Source of the DNA: an uncultured Candidatus Poseidoniales archaeon
GTDB taxonomy: Archaea > Thermoplasmatota > Poseidoniia > Poseidoniales > Thalassarchaeaceae
Assembly: GCA_902511005.1 (NCBI GenBank)
Contig: CABXDN010000002.1
Span: 117,900-181,899, forward strand
Length of the DNA stretch: 64,000 bases
Direction of reading: 5' to 3'
Every line of letters starts with the position of its first letter. The first letter of the stretch is position 1. The translations under genes and the position numbers were made by a program. A model generated the notes under the pieces. It saw only the letters and a list, made by a program, of their open reading frames with translations. It had not been told where the DNA came from and searched no databases. Positions 1 to 7,799 of this stretch are shown piece by piece.

Positions 1-2163
1 GCCTTCTCTAGCATCATCATGTATGAAAGAGAACGCAGCTACTGATTTTCCTGATAATGATAATACGCTAACTCCGTGACCTTTTTTTCGAGAACTATCT
101 AGGGTTGATTGAATTTCTTCAGTTATTTCTACTCCTTGAGAAATTAGCCAATCTGCTCTTCCAAAAATAATCTCTTTACCGCTCATCTTACCAGACACTC
201 CTGCGTCACCATCACTAATTCCAGTAATCCTCTTTGGTATGACATTTGATTCATTGGCTAATGAAATTATAGCCTTGGCATAAGGATGATTTGAGCGCTG
301 TTCTAATGCTGAAACCATTGATAAGATATCTTCTTTCTTATGACTACTAGTACATACAAACTCGCCAATTTTAGGCTGACCTGTTGTCAAAGTCCCAGTT
401 TTATCTAATAATGCTAGTTCTATCGAAGCCGCTGATTCAAGAACATCTCCACCTCTCGCCACAAGTCCTGATGCAGAAGCGGTTGAGAGCGCCGTTGCAT
501 GAGGAACTGGTGCAGCCAAAAGTAAAGAGCAGGGGCATGAAACTACCCACAAAATTAGGGTAGTTCTGAAATCTTTGGTTAAAGCCCCATAAAGTAGAGA
601 ACTAATCAATACAAATGGAACCCACATGGCAGTAAAACGCTCTATTGTAGTTTGAGTTCTAGTTGGTTTATCGCGATAACTGCGAACTAAATCAATAAGG
701 CTCGCAAGTCTGGTCGTATCTCCACTAGCCTCACATCTAACAATAATAGGACCGCGAACTAACACTAGACCTGCTTCAACATAATCTCCTTTCATTACAC
801 TAATTGGGATGGGCTCTCCAGTCAGAGGAGCACGATCAATTGCGCCACTGCCTTCAATTATTACACCGTCAATAGGGACAATCTCTCCAGATCTAATTTC
901 AACAACGTCTCCAATAGCTAAAGACTCGATAGGAAGCCACTCATCTTCTGATTTAATTACTTTTAAATTAGAATCGCATGTATCATCATCGCAACAACTG
1001 ACTTCAACTGGCTTAACAGTAGATCCACAAGTTCCATCATCACAGCAACTAGTTTCATTGGAAGATGAAAGTCGAGCTAACCTCGGTAAGCGATCAAGTC
1101 CTCCTTGCATAGCATTTCTGGCTTTTACAAGGGCGCTTTCTTCTAGATGTGCTGCAAAGGCAACCAATCCTGTAACTATGAGTGCTTCTGGGTATTCTTG
1201 CATCAACATCGCCCCAATTACTGCCAATGAAGTCAATACCTGAAAACCGAGTACTCGATTTTGAATACTTGCTATGGCAGCCTTAAACATTGGAAAACCT
1301 GCAAATGAAACTCCGACTAAACATAACAGTATAGCTAAAGAATCAGGTATTGAATTTAATCCATCAATAGCGACCACACCTACAAGTAAAGGCAATGTGA
1401 GAACTGCTGATAAAAGTTGGACTTGGTCAGGTCTAAGTTTTAAGGTAGTAGATTCTTCAAGTTTTAAATCACTACCAAGAAGTTGTTGTAGCCTTTCATT
1501 TGAGATATCTTTCATTTTTATTGAAGTGAAGGTAATTCTTTGGAATTCAATTTTACCATCTTCAAATCTTACATTAATCATTCCTGGGACTTCTAATAAT
1601 GCTGTTCTAAGCATTTTACGTTCTATTCCAAGATTAGTAGCTGCACGACTAGGCGTAAGGCCGAACACAGATTGCCAGAGAATCTCAGGATTGTGTCCAA
1701 GACTCTCTAATACAGAGTTTGCTCTAGATACTCTACCTTTTGCTAAATCTAAATCCATTCTAACGATACCTTCTGTAACTGATACCTTCACATTGTTGAC
1801 GCCGGGTAATCTATTGACTGCTTTTCTAGCCTTCATTGCACAATCTGCGCAATCCATGCCGCCTATTTTCCATTCTATGTTGTAAGTTCCATCAACAACT
1901 AAATCTGCATCGATTATTTTATCTGCACTTTGTGCAAATGAGATTATATTGTCATTTTTTTCTTTCATCGACTTCTTCAGATCTGATGATTCTTTCAGTT
2001 TCAAAGGAATCTGTGAAATACTGTCCCCGACTGTTTTAGATATGTTGGATAATATTTCCCCAGGTGTATGTTTTGCTACTTTATCGGTAATTGATTTGTC
2101 ATTAGAAGAAATGACGATTTCTTCCTCGTCATCATCAAGAAGAAGAAATTCTTCCTCATCCAT
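1..2163 (-). CDS. Heavy-metal P1B-type ATPase (probable Zn/Cd-type exporter), 3' end missing
   Basis: ATP-driven transition-metal pump of the cytoplasmic membrane. About 721 codons are present; the gene runs off the left edge before the GDGxND hinge. In order: acidic N-terminus, an HMA domain with GGMDCADC near residue 103, four membrane segments around residues 230-365, an actuator domain with TGE near 447, the metal-site CPC in helix 6 near 543, and the phosphorylated DKTGT near 588, ending in the P-domain at DDAREG. Between the membrane segments and the actuator domain lie two CCDDxTC motifs (about residues 371-397), which resemble the Cys-rich metal-binding tail of ZntA. CPC occurs in both Cu and Zn/Cd pumps; the CCDD motifs favour Zn/Cd/Pb, but the specificity-deciding helices 7-8 are missing. 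Divergent from the HAD phosphatase gene across an 86-bp spacer. Confidence 0.9.
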   Translation of the reverse strand, partial: MDEEEFLLLDDDEEEIVISSNDKSITDKVAKHTPGEILSNISKTVGDSISQIPLKLKESSDLKKSMKEKNDNIISFAQSADKIIDADLVVDGTYNIEWKIGGMDCADCAMKARKAVNRLPGVNNVKVSVTEGIVRMDLDLAKGRVSRANSVLESLGHNPEILWQSVFGLTPSRAATNLGIERKMLRTALLEVPGMINVRFEDGKIEFQRITFTSIKMKDISNERLQQLLGSDLKLEESTTLKLRPDQVQLLSAVLTLPLLVGVVAIDGLNSIPDSLAILLCLVGVSFAGFPMFKAAIASIQNRVLGFQVLTSLAVIGAMLMQEYPEALIVTGLVAFAAHLEESALVKARNAMQGGLDRLPRLARLSSSNETSCCDDGTCGSTVKPVEVSCCDDDTCDSNLKVIKSEDEWLPIESLAIGDVVEIRSGEIVPIDGVIIEGSGAIDRAPLTGEPIPISVMKGDYVEAGLVLVRGPIIVRCEASGDTTRLASLIDLVRSYRDKPTRTQTTIERFTAMWVPFVLISSLLYGALTKDFRTTLILWVVSCPCSLLLAAPVPHATALSTASASGLVARGGDVLESAASIELALLDKTGTLTTGQPKIGEFVCTSSHKKEDILSMVSALEQRSNHPYAKAIISLANESNVIPKRITGISDGDAGVSGKMSGKEIIFGRADWLISQGVEITEEIQSTLDSSRKKGHGVSVLSLSGKSVAAFSFIHDDAREG

Positions 2164-2249
2164 AGTTACCCGACAAGAGCCCCATCCTTGAAGATGACTA
2201 GATGATGTCTGAGCGATGAGATGATGAAATAGGACTGCTACGCAAGCAT

Positions 2250-2972
2250 ATGAGTACGATGCCTCAAGGCGATGATTGGGAAATGATTGTCTTCGATATA
2301 GATGGCACATTACTAGATTTTGACGGGTTCCAACCTGATTTAATCCCTTTAATAAGAGAAATAGAGAATATGGGCATAACAGTATCTTTAGCCTCAGGAA
2401 GAACTCTACCAAATGTTACGCCAATACAACAAGTGCTTGCGATATCAGGATTTGCAATAGGTGAGAATGGAGGAATGGTTTGGGATAGTAAAGCAGGATT
2501 TCCGATAAGATGCCTAGCTGATGGAAAGAGGGCAAGAGATGCGGCGGAATGGCTAGCTACTCAAATTGAAGGATTAGATCCAAAAGGAATTGAGACAAAT
2601 CGCTGGAGAGAGACCGAATGGTGCTTGTTGGATACGGAAAATTATGAAAAAATGAAAGATGCTCTAAAAGATTCACAGTGGCCTGATTTACGAGTTGTAC
2701 CTACAGGATTTGCAGTACACATTACTGAAAAAGAATTGAATAAAGCTAGTGGACTTAAAGTTGCATTTGAACAAAGAGGTATTGATCCAAAGAAAGTTAT
2801 CGCAGTTGGAGATGCGTCGAATGATATCCCTATGTTCAATATGTGTGGTTTTTCTGTAGCAGTAAATAATGAATTCCCAGGCGTGGAAGAAGCTGCTGAT
2901 CATCTAACAAAAGTAAAGGGGACTTTAGGGACAATTGAGTTTCTAAAAGAATTTATTAGAACGCGAAAATGA
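2250..2972 (+). CDS. HAD-superfamily (Cof/IIB type) phosphatase, phosphoglycolate phosphatase-like
   Basis: A 240-residue hydrolase with all HAD motifs: VFDIDGTLLD near residue 14 (nucleophile and acid Asp), LASGRT near 48, a Lys in the C-terminal part and VGDASNDIPMF near 188 for Mg2+. The size and the cap placed between motifs II and III match the archaeal phosphoglycolate phosphatase group, which clears phosphoglycolate made by oxygenase side reactions or DNA repair; related members dephosphorylate sugar phosphates, so the substrate is inferred. The ATG lies 86 bp from the divergent metal ATPase. It ends 3 bp before the convergent tRNA-Leu. Confidence 0.85.
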   Translation: MSTMPQGDDWEMIVFDIDGTLLDFDGFQPDLIPLIREIENMGITVSLASGRTLPNVTPIQQVLAISGFAIGENGGMVWDSKAGFPIRCLADGKRARDAAEWLATQIEGLDPKGIETNRWRETEWCLLDTENYEKMKDALKDSQWPDLRVVPTGFAVHITEKELNKASGLKVAFEQRGIDPKKVIAVGDASNDIPMFNMCGFSVAVNNEFPGVEEAADHLTKVKGTLGTIEFLKEFIRTRK

Positions 2973-2975
2973 AGA

Positions 2976-3060
2976 TGGTGCAGGAGGCAGGATTCGAACC
3001 TGCGAAGCTCTACGCATCGGAACTTGAGCCCGACCCCTTTGACCACTCGGGTACACCTGC
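2976..3060 (-). tRNA. tRNA-Leu (anticodon CAA)
   Basis: The reverse strand folds as a type II tRNA: acceptor GCAGGTG with CTCCTGC, leucine-type D arm CCCGAGTGGTCAAAGGG, anticodon stem TCGGG/TCCGA with loop CTCAAGT (anticodon CAA), a long variable arm, T arm GCAGG-TTCGAAT-CCTGC, discriminator A and an encoded CCA. The acceptor stem has one T6-T67 mismatch. It decodes UUG. Confidence 0.95.
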
Positions 3061-3174
3061 GACCCTCCGAGAGGTTTTTTCTTATTGAGTCCAACGGATG
3101 AACAGACTTGAAAGAAGATAAACAAAGGAATCATTCATGGCCTTCCTCTCTCTGCCGTTACACAGGTTGCTCAC

Positions 3175-4056
3175 ATGATTGACGAAGTCGCTTCATCAAG
3201 ATTATCTAAGCAACAACTAATTGTTGTCGAAAAAGCCCTTTTTGAGTTGACTAGGCAACAAAAAGCGAGTCAAAATGTACCTGTGGAAATTACAGTACCA
3301 AATTTCTGGTCTTCGATTTATCAATTACTAAGTCATTTAGAAAATGAGTTGGCTGAAACTATAAGGAATGAAGGAATGAATGCAAAAACACAATTGCAAT
3401 CACGCAGACTTGGAGTAGCAAGAACGTCTGTTTCGGATCTGACAAGAATGAGGATGAATGCGTTCACTCAACATGCAATTTTAACAAATTTACTCAAAAT
3501 GTCGAGTGGAAATCAGAATGGAAATAAAGTCCCACCATTAAATTGGCAACGTCATGACCCTTCAGAAAGAGCCTATTATACAAATGTTGAAAGATTAGTT
3601 GAGAAATACAAAAATGATGTTTCTTGGGATAATATGCTACATGGAGGAAAACCAATGTCAGCGAGTAAACCAAGTTTAGGAGGTAATGCTGCACTAACGG
3701 AATTTAGTGATTTAGATAAAGAAGAAGAAATTATCTCTTCTGTAATACCTACGCCGGAACCATCTCAAGAAATATGGGATGATCCCGAATTTGACGAGGA
3801 AGACAGAATTCGTCAAATGGATGAATTTCCAGAAAGAGCTACCGGGGCAATCTCATCAACTTCAATAAACCAAGAACAAGATATAAGAAATAATTCAGAT
3901 ATGAAAAGAATCAGAATTATTCAAGATTTAATGGACCCTATTATTGACGAAGACGGAACGGCAATTCAGCTTACTGCGGGTGAGGTTGCTAACTTTTCTT
4001 CACTTATGGCGGATACTCTAATTGCAGCAGGTTTTGCTGAATCTGCAGAGATATAG
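3175..4056 (+). CDS. Probable archaeal GINS subunit (Gins15/Gins51 type)
   Basis: The 293-residue protein looks like a GINS subunit, part of the MCM-GINS-GAN (CMG-like) replicative helicase. Visible support: an alpha-helical N-terminal region with DLTRMRMNAF and, after it, DPSERAYYTNVERLVEKY, matching the pattern of the GINS A domain, and a C-terminal RIRIIQDLMDPIIDEDG followed by GEVANFSSLMADTLIAAG, matching the small beta-rich B domain. A-then-B order is the Gins15 (Sld5/Psf1) order. Unusual: about 90 acidic, low-complexity residues (170-245) join the two domains, making it longer than most archaeal relatives. It lies between tRNA-Leu and pepC with no other replication gene next to it. The family call is by eye and moderately sure. 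Confidence 0.6.
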   Translation: MIDEVASSRLSKQQLIVVEKALFELTRQQKASQNVPVEITVPNFWSSIYQLLSHLENELAETIRNEGMNAKTQLQSRRLGVARTSVSDLTRMRMNAFTQHAILTNLLKMSSGNQNGNKVPPLNWQRHDPSERAYYTNVERLVEKYKNDVSWDNMLHGGKPMSASKPSLGGNAALTEFSDLDKEEEIISSVIPTPEPSQEIWDDPEFDEEDRIRQMDEFPERATGAISSTSINQEQDIRNNSDMKRIRIIQDLMDPIIDEDGTAIQLTAGEVANFSSLMADTLIAAGFAESAEI

Positions 4057-4093
4057 AGAAGCAATGACTTAGAGTCGTCATTGTACGACTAGC

Positions 4094-4108
4094 CTCACCG
4101 AAGGTGAG
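4094..4108 (+). promoter_or_regulatory. Hairpin abutting the pepC start codon
   Basis: CTCACC-GAA-GGTGAG is a perfect 6-bp stem with a 3-base loop, 3 bases before the ATG at 4112. The GGTGAG arm is also the best Shine-Dalgarno match for pepC, so folding would hide it. A second inverted repeat (AATGAC/GTCATT) lies just upstream at about 4063-4082. A role in translation control is inferred. Confidence 0.45.
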
Positions 4109-4111
4109 CCG

Positions 4112-5458
4112 ATGGGAGAATCAGTAACAAATAAACAACTAAAAGAATTCAGAAATAATTTTGCAAATGATCCAGCAGCGAAAGTTGCACAGAATGCAGT
4201 AACAAATGGAAACCTACTAGATGTTGCGCTAAATAGAGACTTAGTACAAAATATTGATTCGTCATTTTCTGTAAAATTGGATGATTGGAAAGTCACAAAT
4301 CAAAAAAGTAGTGGAAGATGCTGGCTTTTTGCAACTTTGAATTTATTTAGACCTGGTACAATGAAGAAATTAAATGTCAAGAACTTTGAATTTAGTCAAT
4401 CACATATTCATTTCTGGGATAAATTTGAAAGAAGTAATCATTTTTTCGAAGCAATTATTGACACAGCAGATAGACCTCTAGACGACCGAACTATTGGATT
4501 TCTTCTGGGTGATCCAATTGGAGATGGCGGGCAATGGAATATGGCAATGAACCTAATCCGTAAACATGGATTAGTGCCAAAAACTGCTTATCCAGAGAGT
4601 ATCTCATCATCGAGTACAAGATGGATGAATGCTATACTGAAAGACATTCTAAGAAGTGGAGCAAGTGAACTACGTGAAATTTTAGATAATGGTGGGTCGA
4701 AAGAGGAAGCTAGAGTGCACAAAGATAAGAGAGTTGAAGATATTTGGAGAATATTATGCATCCATCTAGGCACACCTCCTGAAGAATTCGATTGGCAATG
4801 GGAAGATAAAGACGGAGATTTTCACAGAAAAGGGAGCATGACGCCGCAGGAATTTGCTAAAGAATATGTAGATATGGATTGGGAAGATTATGTTTGTATA
4901 GTCAATGATCCGAGAAATGAATATTACCAAACTTACACCGTCGATTACCTGCAAAATGTAGCGGGCGGCCCACCAGTAGTATACCTGAATGTACCAAGTC
5001 AAGAAATGAAAGATGTAACACAGAAGTTACTGGAAGATGGTTTACCTGTATGGATGGGCTGTGATGTAGGGAAGCAAATGCATAGAAAAAGGGGACTTTG
5101 GGATGCTAAACTATTCGACTTTGCTGAATTGTATGGGGCAGAATTTGGCATGGATAAAGCAAATCGTCTGAGATTTAGTCAGACTATGATGACTCATGCT
5201 ATGTTGTTTACTGGTGTTGACGTCGTTGATGGAGTACCAAGAAGATGGCGAGTTGAGAATTCATGGGGCGCTAAAGAAAGTGGCAAAGAAGGATTCTATA
5301 CTATGAATGATTCATGGTATGATGAACACATGTTCGAAATTGCAGCACCTACTGGTTACCTCACTGATAAGATGAAAAAAGGTCTCAGTACAACTCCTGT
5401 AGTATTACCTGCTTGGGATCCTATGGGTAGTCTGGCGAAAGATGAAGCTGCTCTCTGA
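4112..5458 (+). CDS. pepC: Aminopeptidase C / bleomycin hydrolase (peptidase C1B)
   Basis: Cytosolic papain-fold cysteine aminopeptidase that trims peptides. Residue Cys70 in SGRCWLF is the nucleophile, His in THAMLFTGVD (about 361) and Asn in VENSWG (about 383) complete the triad, and Gln in NQKSSGRC forms the oxyanion hole. The length of 448 matches the family, and the protein ends in -AAL, like relatives whose C-terminal tail reaches into the active site and sets aminopeptidase specificity. Fits a peptide-eating lifestyle. The start is the ATG after the hairpin at 4094-4108. The degenerate HNH gene begins 26 bp downstream on the same strand. Confidence 0.93.
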   Translation: MGESVTNKQLKEFRNNFANDPAAKVAQNAVTNGNLLDVALNRDLVQNIDSSFSVKLDDWKVTNQKSSGRCWLFATLNLFRPGTMKKLNVKNFEFSQSHIHFWDKFERSNHFFEAIIDTADRPLDDRTIGFLLGDPIGDGGQWNMAMNLIRKHGLVPKTAYPESISSSSTRWMNAILKDILRSGASELREILDNGGSKEEARVHKDKRVEDIWRILCIHLGTPPEEFDWQWEDKDGDFHRKGSMTPQEFAKEYVDMDWEDYVCIVNDPRNEYYQTYTVDYLQNVAGGPPVVYLNVPSQEMKDVTQKLLEDGLPVWMGCDVGKQMHRKRGLWDAKLFDFAELYGAEFGMDKANRLRFSQTMMTHAMLFTGVDVVDGVPRRWRVENSWGAKESGKEGFYTMNDSWYDEHMFEIAAPTGYLTDKMKKGLSTTPVVLPAWDPMGSLAKDEAAL

Positions 5459-5484
5459 ATATTTATGCAGACTAGGTCAATAAT

Positions 5485-5835
5485 ATGTCAATAGGCAATA
5501 AAACTAATATTTGTACAATTTGTAGAAATAAAGGTGAAACAAATTGGTATAATATTTCTAACCATAATAAAAAAAATAATCAAGAGAGATTATTTTCTAA
5601 TCCAAATAACAAGATCGAACTTTGTAATAGTTGCCATAGTAAAACCACGGGAAAAAATCTACCTCCTGAAAGAGAACATATTCATGATGAAGAAAGTTCT
5701 ACTAAACAAAAATTACGTGAAGGAAAAGCTATCGCTAAACAAAAATCAATTCATGGAAGAATTCTTGCACAAAAGAGAAATCTAGAAAGGAAAGACAAAC
5801 AAGAAAGAATTACTTCTAGAAAAAGAAGTTTATAA
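5485..5835 (+). CDS. Degenerate HNH-type zinc protein, paralogue of the 6570-7439 protein
   Basis: A 116-residue protein: an N-terminal treble-clef region CTICRNKG ... NPNNKIELCNSCHS followed by a very basic helical tail. It aligns directly with the N-terminus of the protein at 6570-7439 (CKICKKKG ... DPNNVIELCRKCHN), but the catalytic His-His of that protein (EWHHI) is replaced by Tyr-Asn (NWYNI), while all four zinc Cys, the Asn and the last His remain. It should therefore fold but not cut DNA. It lacks the roughly 170-residue C-terminal part of the longer copy. Could be a decaying duplicate, an immunity or DNA-binding partner. It is 26 bp from the pepC stop and much more AT-rich than pepC. 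Confidence 0.65.
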   Translation: MSIGNKTNICTICRNKGETNWYNISNHNKKNNQERLFSNPNNKIELCNSCHSKTTGKNLPPEREHIHDEESSTKQKLREGKAIAKQKSIHGRILAQKRNLERKDKQERITSRKRSL

Positions 5836-5906
5836 TTAATTACTGAGTTTTTGTGTAAAGCTGTTTTTGGTGTTATATCATTATTTCTGATACGGTTTAT
5901 ATGAAA

Positions 5907-5930
5907 CCTCTATTATGAAAATTATAGAGG
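5907..5930. promoter_or_regulatory. Inverted repeat at the promoter of the 5938 gene
   Basis: CCTCTAT and ATAGAGG are perfect 7-bp arms around a 10-base loop. A TATA-like TTTATAT lies at about 5895-5901, so the repeat covers the expected initiation region, and its right arm contains the GAGG Shine-Dalgarno 7 bases before the ATG at 5938. It could be an operator or an RNA hairpin hiding the ribosome site. Confidence 0.45.
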
Positions 5931-5937
5931 AATAGTG

Positions 5938-6213
5938 ATGACTAAAATTACACAAAAACTGCTAACTGAAAAAATGATACCGATTGCCCCCCTAAATAGT
6001 GAGAAATTCGAGAAATTGAGAGTCTCAATAGATGGATATAATGCTGAATGCTTTATTTTTCAGCGAATAAATTCAGATAAGATAATCATTTTATTTGAAA
6101 AAGAGCATCCTGAATTTGGAAAAGAATTTACAACCAAATATTTTCTATTTAAAGAACCAGGGAAAATGATTTGGGGTCATGAAAAGAGGATTATGAAGAT
6201 TGTAACAGTATAA
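5938..6213 (+). CDS. Hypothetical small protein, 91 residues
   Basis: No family recognised. A compact, mixed-charge soluble protein with alternating hydrophobic residues (AECFIFQRINSDKIIILFEKEHP) that suggest a small beta-rich domain; no Cys cluster, signal or membrane segment. The ATG at 5938 is preferred over the GTG directly before it because GAGG is then 7 bases away. It has its own TATA-like box and an inverted repeat in front. It lies inside the AT-rich patch between the two HNH paralogues. Confidence 0.5.
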   Translation: MTKITQKLLTEKMIPIAPLNSEKFEKLRVSIDGYNAECFIFQRINSDKIIILFEKEHPEFGKEFTTKYFLFKEPGKMIWGHEKRIMKIVTV

Positions 6214-6247
6214 TTTAGAAAATATAATTCTGTATTAAAATTAATTT

Positions 6248-6280
6248 TTTTGTATTATACAAAATATTATAATATAATAC
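6248..6280. promoter_or_regulatory. Operator-like palindrome plus TATA box ahead of the HTH gene
   Basis: TTTTGTAT-T-ATACAAAA (6248-6264) is a perfect 17-bp palindrome, followed at once by a TATA-like TATTATAATATAATAC (6265-6280) that lies about 25-35 bp before the ATG at 6303. GTATTATA (6252-6259) also pairs with TATAATAC (6273-6280). The next gene encodes an HTH protein, so autoregulation is plausible. The spacing fits a leaderless or very short-leader transcript. Confidence 0.5.
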
Positions 6281-6302
6281 GTATTCCGACATATTGATAA
6301 TT

Positions 6303-6560
6303 ATGGCACTCGACGCGAAACAATTGGCGGAATTGTTGAAGCTCAGAGCTATTGGATGGTCTCAGAAAGATATTGCTGAGGCAATAGGTCAATCCCAACA
6401 AGTCGTTGCCTATCAATTAAAGAAATTGAAAGAACAATCGATGAAAGAGGGTGTAGACAACGTATTTTCTGCAGCATTACTAGGAGGAATTGCAGGGGCA
6501 GCAGGAGGTTTTGCTTTGGCTGCAATGATGTTTGAACAATTAACAAAGAAAGAAGAATAG
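6303..6560 (+). CDS. Small HTH protein with C-terminal membrane segment
   Basis: An 85-residue protein. Residues 4-45 form a helix-turn-helix of the resolvase/sigma-like kind (WSQKDIAEAIGQSQQVVAYQL with recognition helix QSQQVVAY). A short linker leads to a glycine- and alanine-rich hydrophobic stretch, AALLGGIAGAAGGFALAAMM (about 59-78), which may span or insert into the membrane, and a charged tail. The ATG at 6303 is preferred over an in-frame TTG at 6294. The HNH gene starts 9 bp downstream, so the two are very likely cotranscribed from the promoter at 6265-6280. Function unknown; a membrane-tethered regulator or small membrane effector are both possible. Confidence 0.6.
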   Translation: MALDAKQLAELLKLRAIGWSQKDIAEAIGQSQQVVAYQLKKLKEQSMKEGVDNVFSAALLGGIAGAAGGFALAAMMFEQLTKKEE

Positions 6561-6569
6561 GTAGATTAT

Positions 6570-7439
6570 ATGGTATTGGGAAGAAAAACAGGTGAATGTA
6601 AAATTTGTAAAAAGAAAGGAAGGACCGAATGGCACCACATAATTAGTCAAAATCATGCCAAAAAAACTGGACAGCCACATCTAATTTCGGATCCTAATAA
6701 TGTAATTGAGCTCTGTAGAAAATGCCACAACCAGACTACAGCATCAATGGTTCGTAAACGTTTGATTAGAGAAGAAGGAAAAAAGACAATCGAAAATAGA
6801 TCCATTATAGAAAGAAAAAGAAGGGAAGAAGCCCTTGCTAAAAGAAAGGCGAAAAATAAACTAGAACTTGAGAGAAGGAAAGTCAGTCTTGTTAAAGAAG
6901 AAAGAAGAAGGACTGAAAGAAAGGTACAGAATGATGAAAGAATAATCAGGAAAAAACAACGTAAGGAAGAAAGAGCAAGATTAGCAAATGAGTACGAAGA
7001 GAGGAAAGTAAATTCAATTAATCAATTGAAGGAAAGAAGTGTATTTATTGAGAATCCTCCGTCACATAAGAAAAGAGATTTTGTAAGATATCTTAAACAA
7101 AATTTAGATAATGACAAGTCTGTTAAAAATTGGTTTGATTTTTTCCATAATAATTACAGGAGAATAAAACTCTGTAAACTATATCCTACAGATCACTGGC
7201 TACATAATCCAATTGAGTTTGATAAAAAATTGTCTCAAGATTATGAAAGAGATGGTTTTATGTGGACTGAAACAGGATTTACATGGCATAAGCCAGTTAA
7301 TAAGAAACCTCAAGAAGATGAAATATACCAAGAAGCCATAAAAATAATCAATTTAGTTACGAAGGAATTCACCAAAGCAAAAAGAGATTTCAAAAAGGAA
7401 ATTAACGGAGTCTTAAATTACCTTTTAATCGGTAAATAA
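6570..7439 (+). CDS. HNH endonuclease-like protein with long basic coiled coil
   Basis: A 289-residue protein. Residues 8-57 form an HNH/treble-clef nuclease: two CxxC zinc pairs (CKIC, CRKC), the EWHHI metal/general-base His pair, the Asn in DPNNVIELC and the final CH. Residues about 65-150 are an extremely charged helix (RKRREEALAKRKAKNKLE), probably coiled coil or DNA-contacting, followed by a separate C-terminal domain with aromatic residues (HWLHNPIEFDKKL, GFMWTETGFTWHKP). No family is known to me for the C-terminal domain. It follows the HTH gene by 9 bp and ends 1 bp from the convergent uS10 stop. Base composition is markedly more AT-rich than the flanking housekeeping genes, suggesting recent transfer. 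Homing-type or defence nuclease are options. Confidence 0.7.
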   Translation: MVLGRKTGECKICKKKGRTEWHHIISQNHAKKTGQPHLISDPNNVIELCRKCHNQTTASMVRKRLIREEGKKTIENRSIIERKRREEALAKRKAKNKLELERRKVSLVKEERRRTERKVQNDERIIRKKQRKEERARLANEYEERKVNSINQLKERSVFIENPPSHKKRDFVRYLKQNLDNDKSVKNWFDFFHNNYRRIKLCKLYPTDHWLHNPIEFDKKLSQDYERDGFMWTETGFTWHKPVNKKPQEDEIYQEAIKIINLVTKEFTKAKRDFKKEINGVLNYLLIGK

Positions 7440-7440
7440 A

Positions 7441-7770
7441 TCATCCGAGATTTCGAAGTGAAAGTTCAATAGTGACCGAATCTGGATATTCAATCATCAT
7501 GATTGCTTTCAATGCCTTCTCATCTTTAGAACTATTAGTTACAAGTTCTAAGAGACGCTTGTGGAAACGCATTTCCCAATGATCCCAAGTTTCTGCGCCC
7601 TCACCATCTGGAGCTTTTCTGCATGGAACAACTAATTTACGAGTAGGTAAAGGTATAGGTCCACGAAGTGCAACTCCAGATTTATCTGAAATAGCCTTAA
7701 TGGTAGCACATACCAAATCTACATCTTTGTAGTTATCACCAGTTAACTTGATTGTAGTAACGACTGGCAT
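7441..7770 (-). CDS. rps10: Small ribosomal subunit protein uS10
   Basis: Head-domain protein of the 30S subunit. KLTG and ALRGPIPLPTRKLVVPCRKAP are the typical S10 core, with RFHKRLLEL and PDSVTIEL afterwards. The ATG at 7770 is preferred to a GTG at 7779 because GGTGAG lies 8 bases before it; this gives 109 residues. It is read after EF-1A (29-bp gap), the usual archaeal tuf-rps10 pairing. Confidence 0.96.
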   Translation of the reverse strand: MPVVTTIKLTGDNYKDVDLVCATIKAISDKSGVALRGPIPLPTRKLVVPCRKAPDGEGAETWDHWEMRFHKRLLELVTNSSKDEKALKAIMMIEYPDSVTIELSLRNLG

Positions 7771-7799
7771 TTTATTCACTCACCAATCTCTCTAAAAAT

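Noticed and set aside
809-2191. Several plus-strand open frames (for example 809-1243 and 1274-1885)
   Set aside because: They lie antisense to the metal ATPase, whose motifs (GGMDCADC, TGE, CPC, DKTGT) read continuously on the minus strand.
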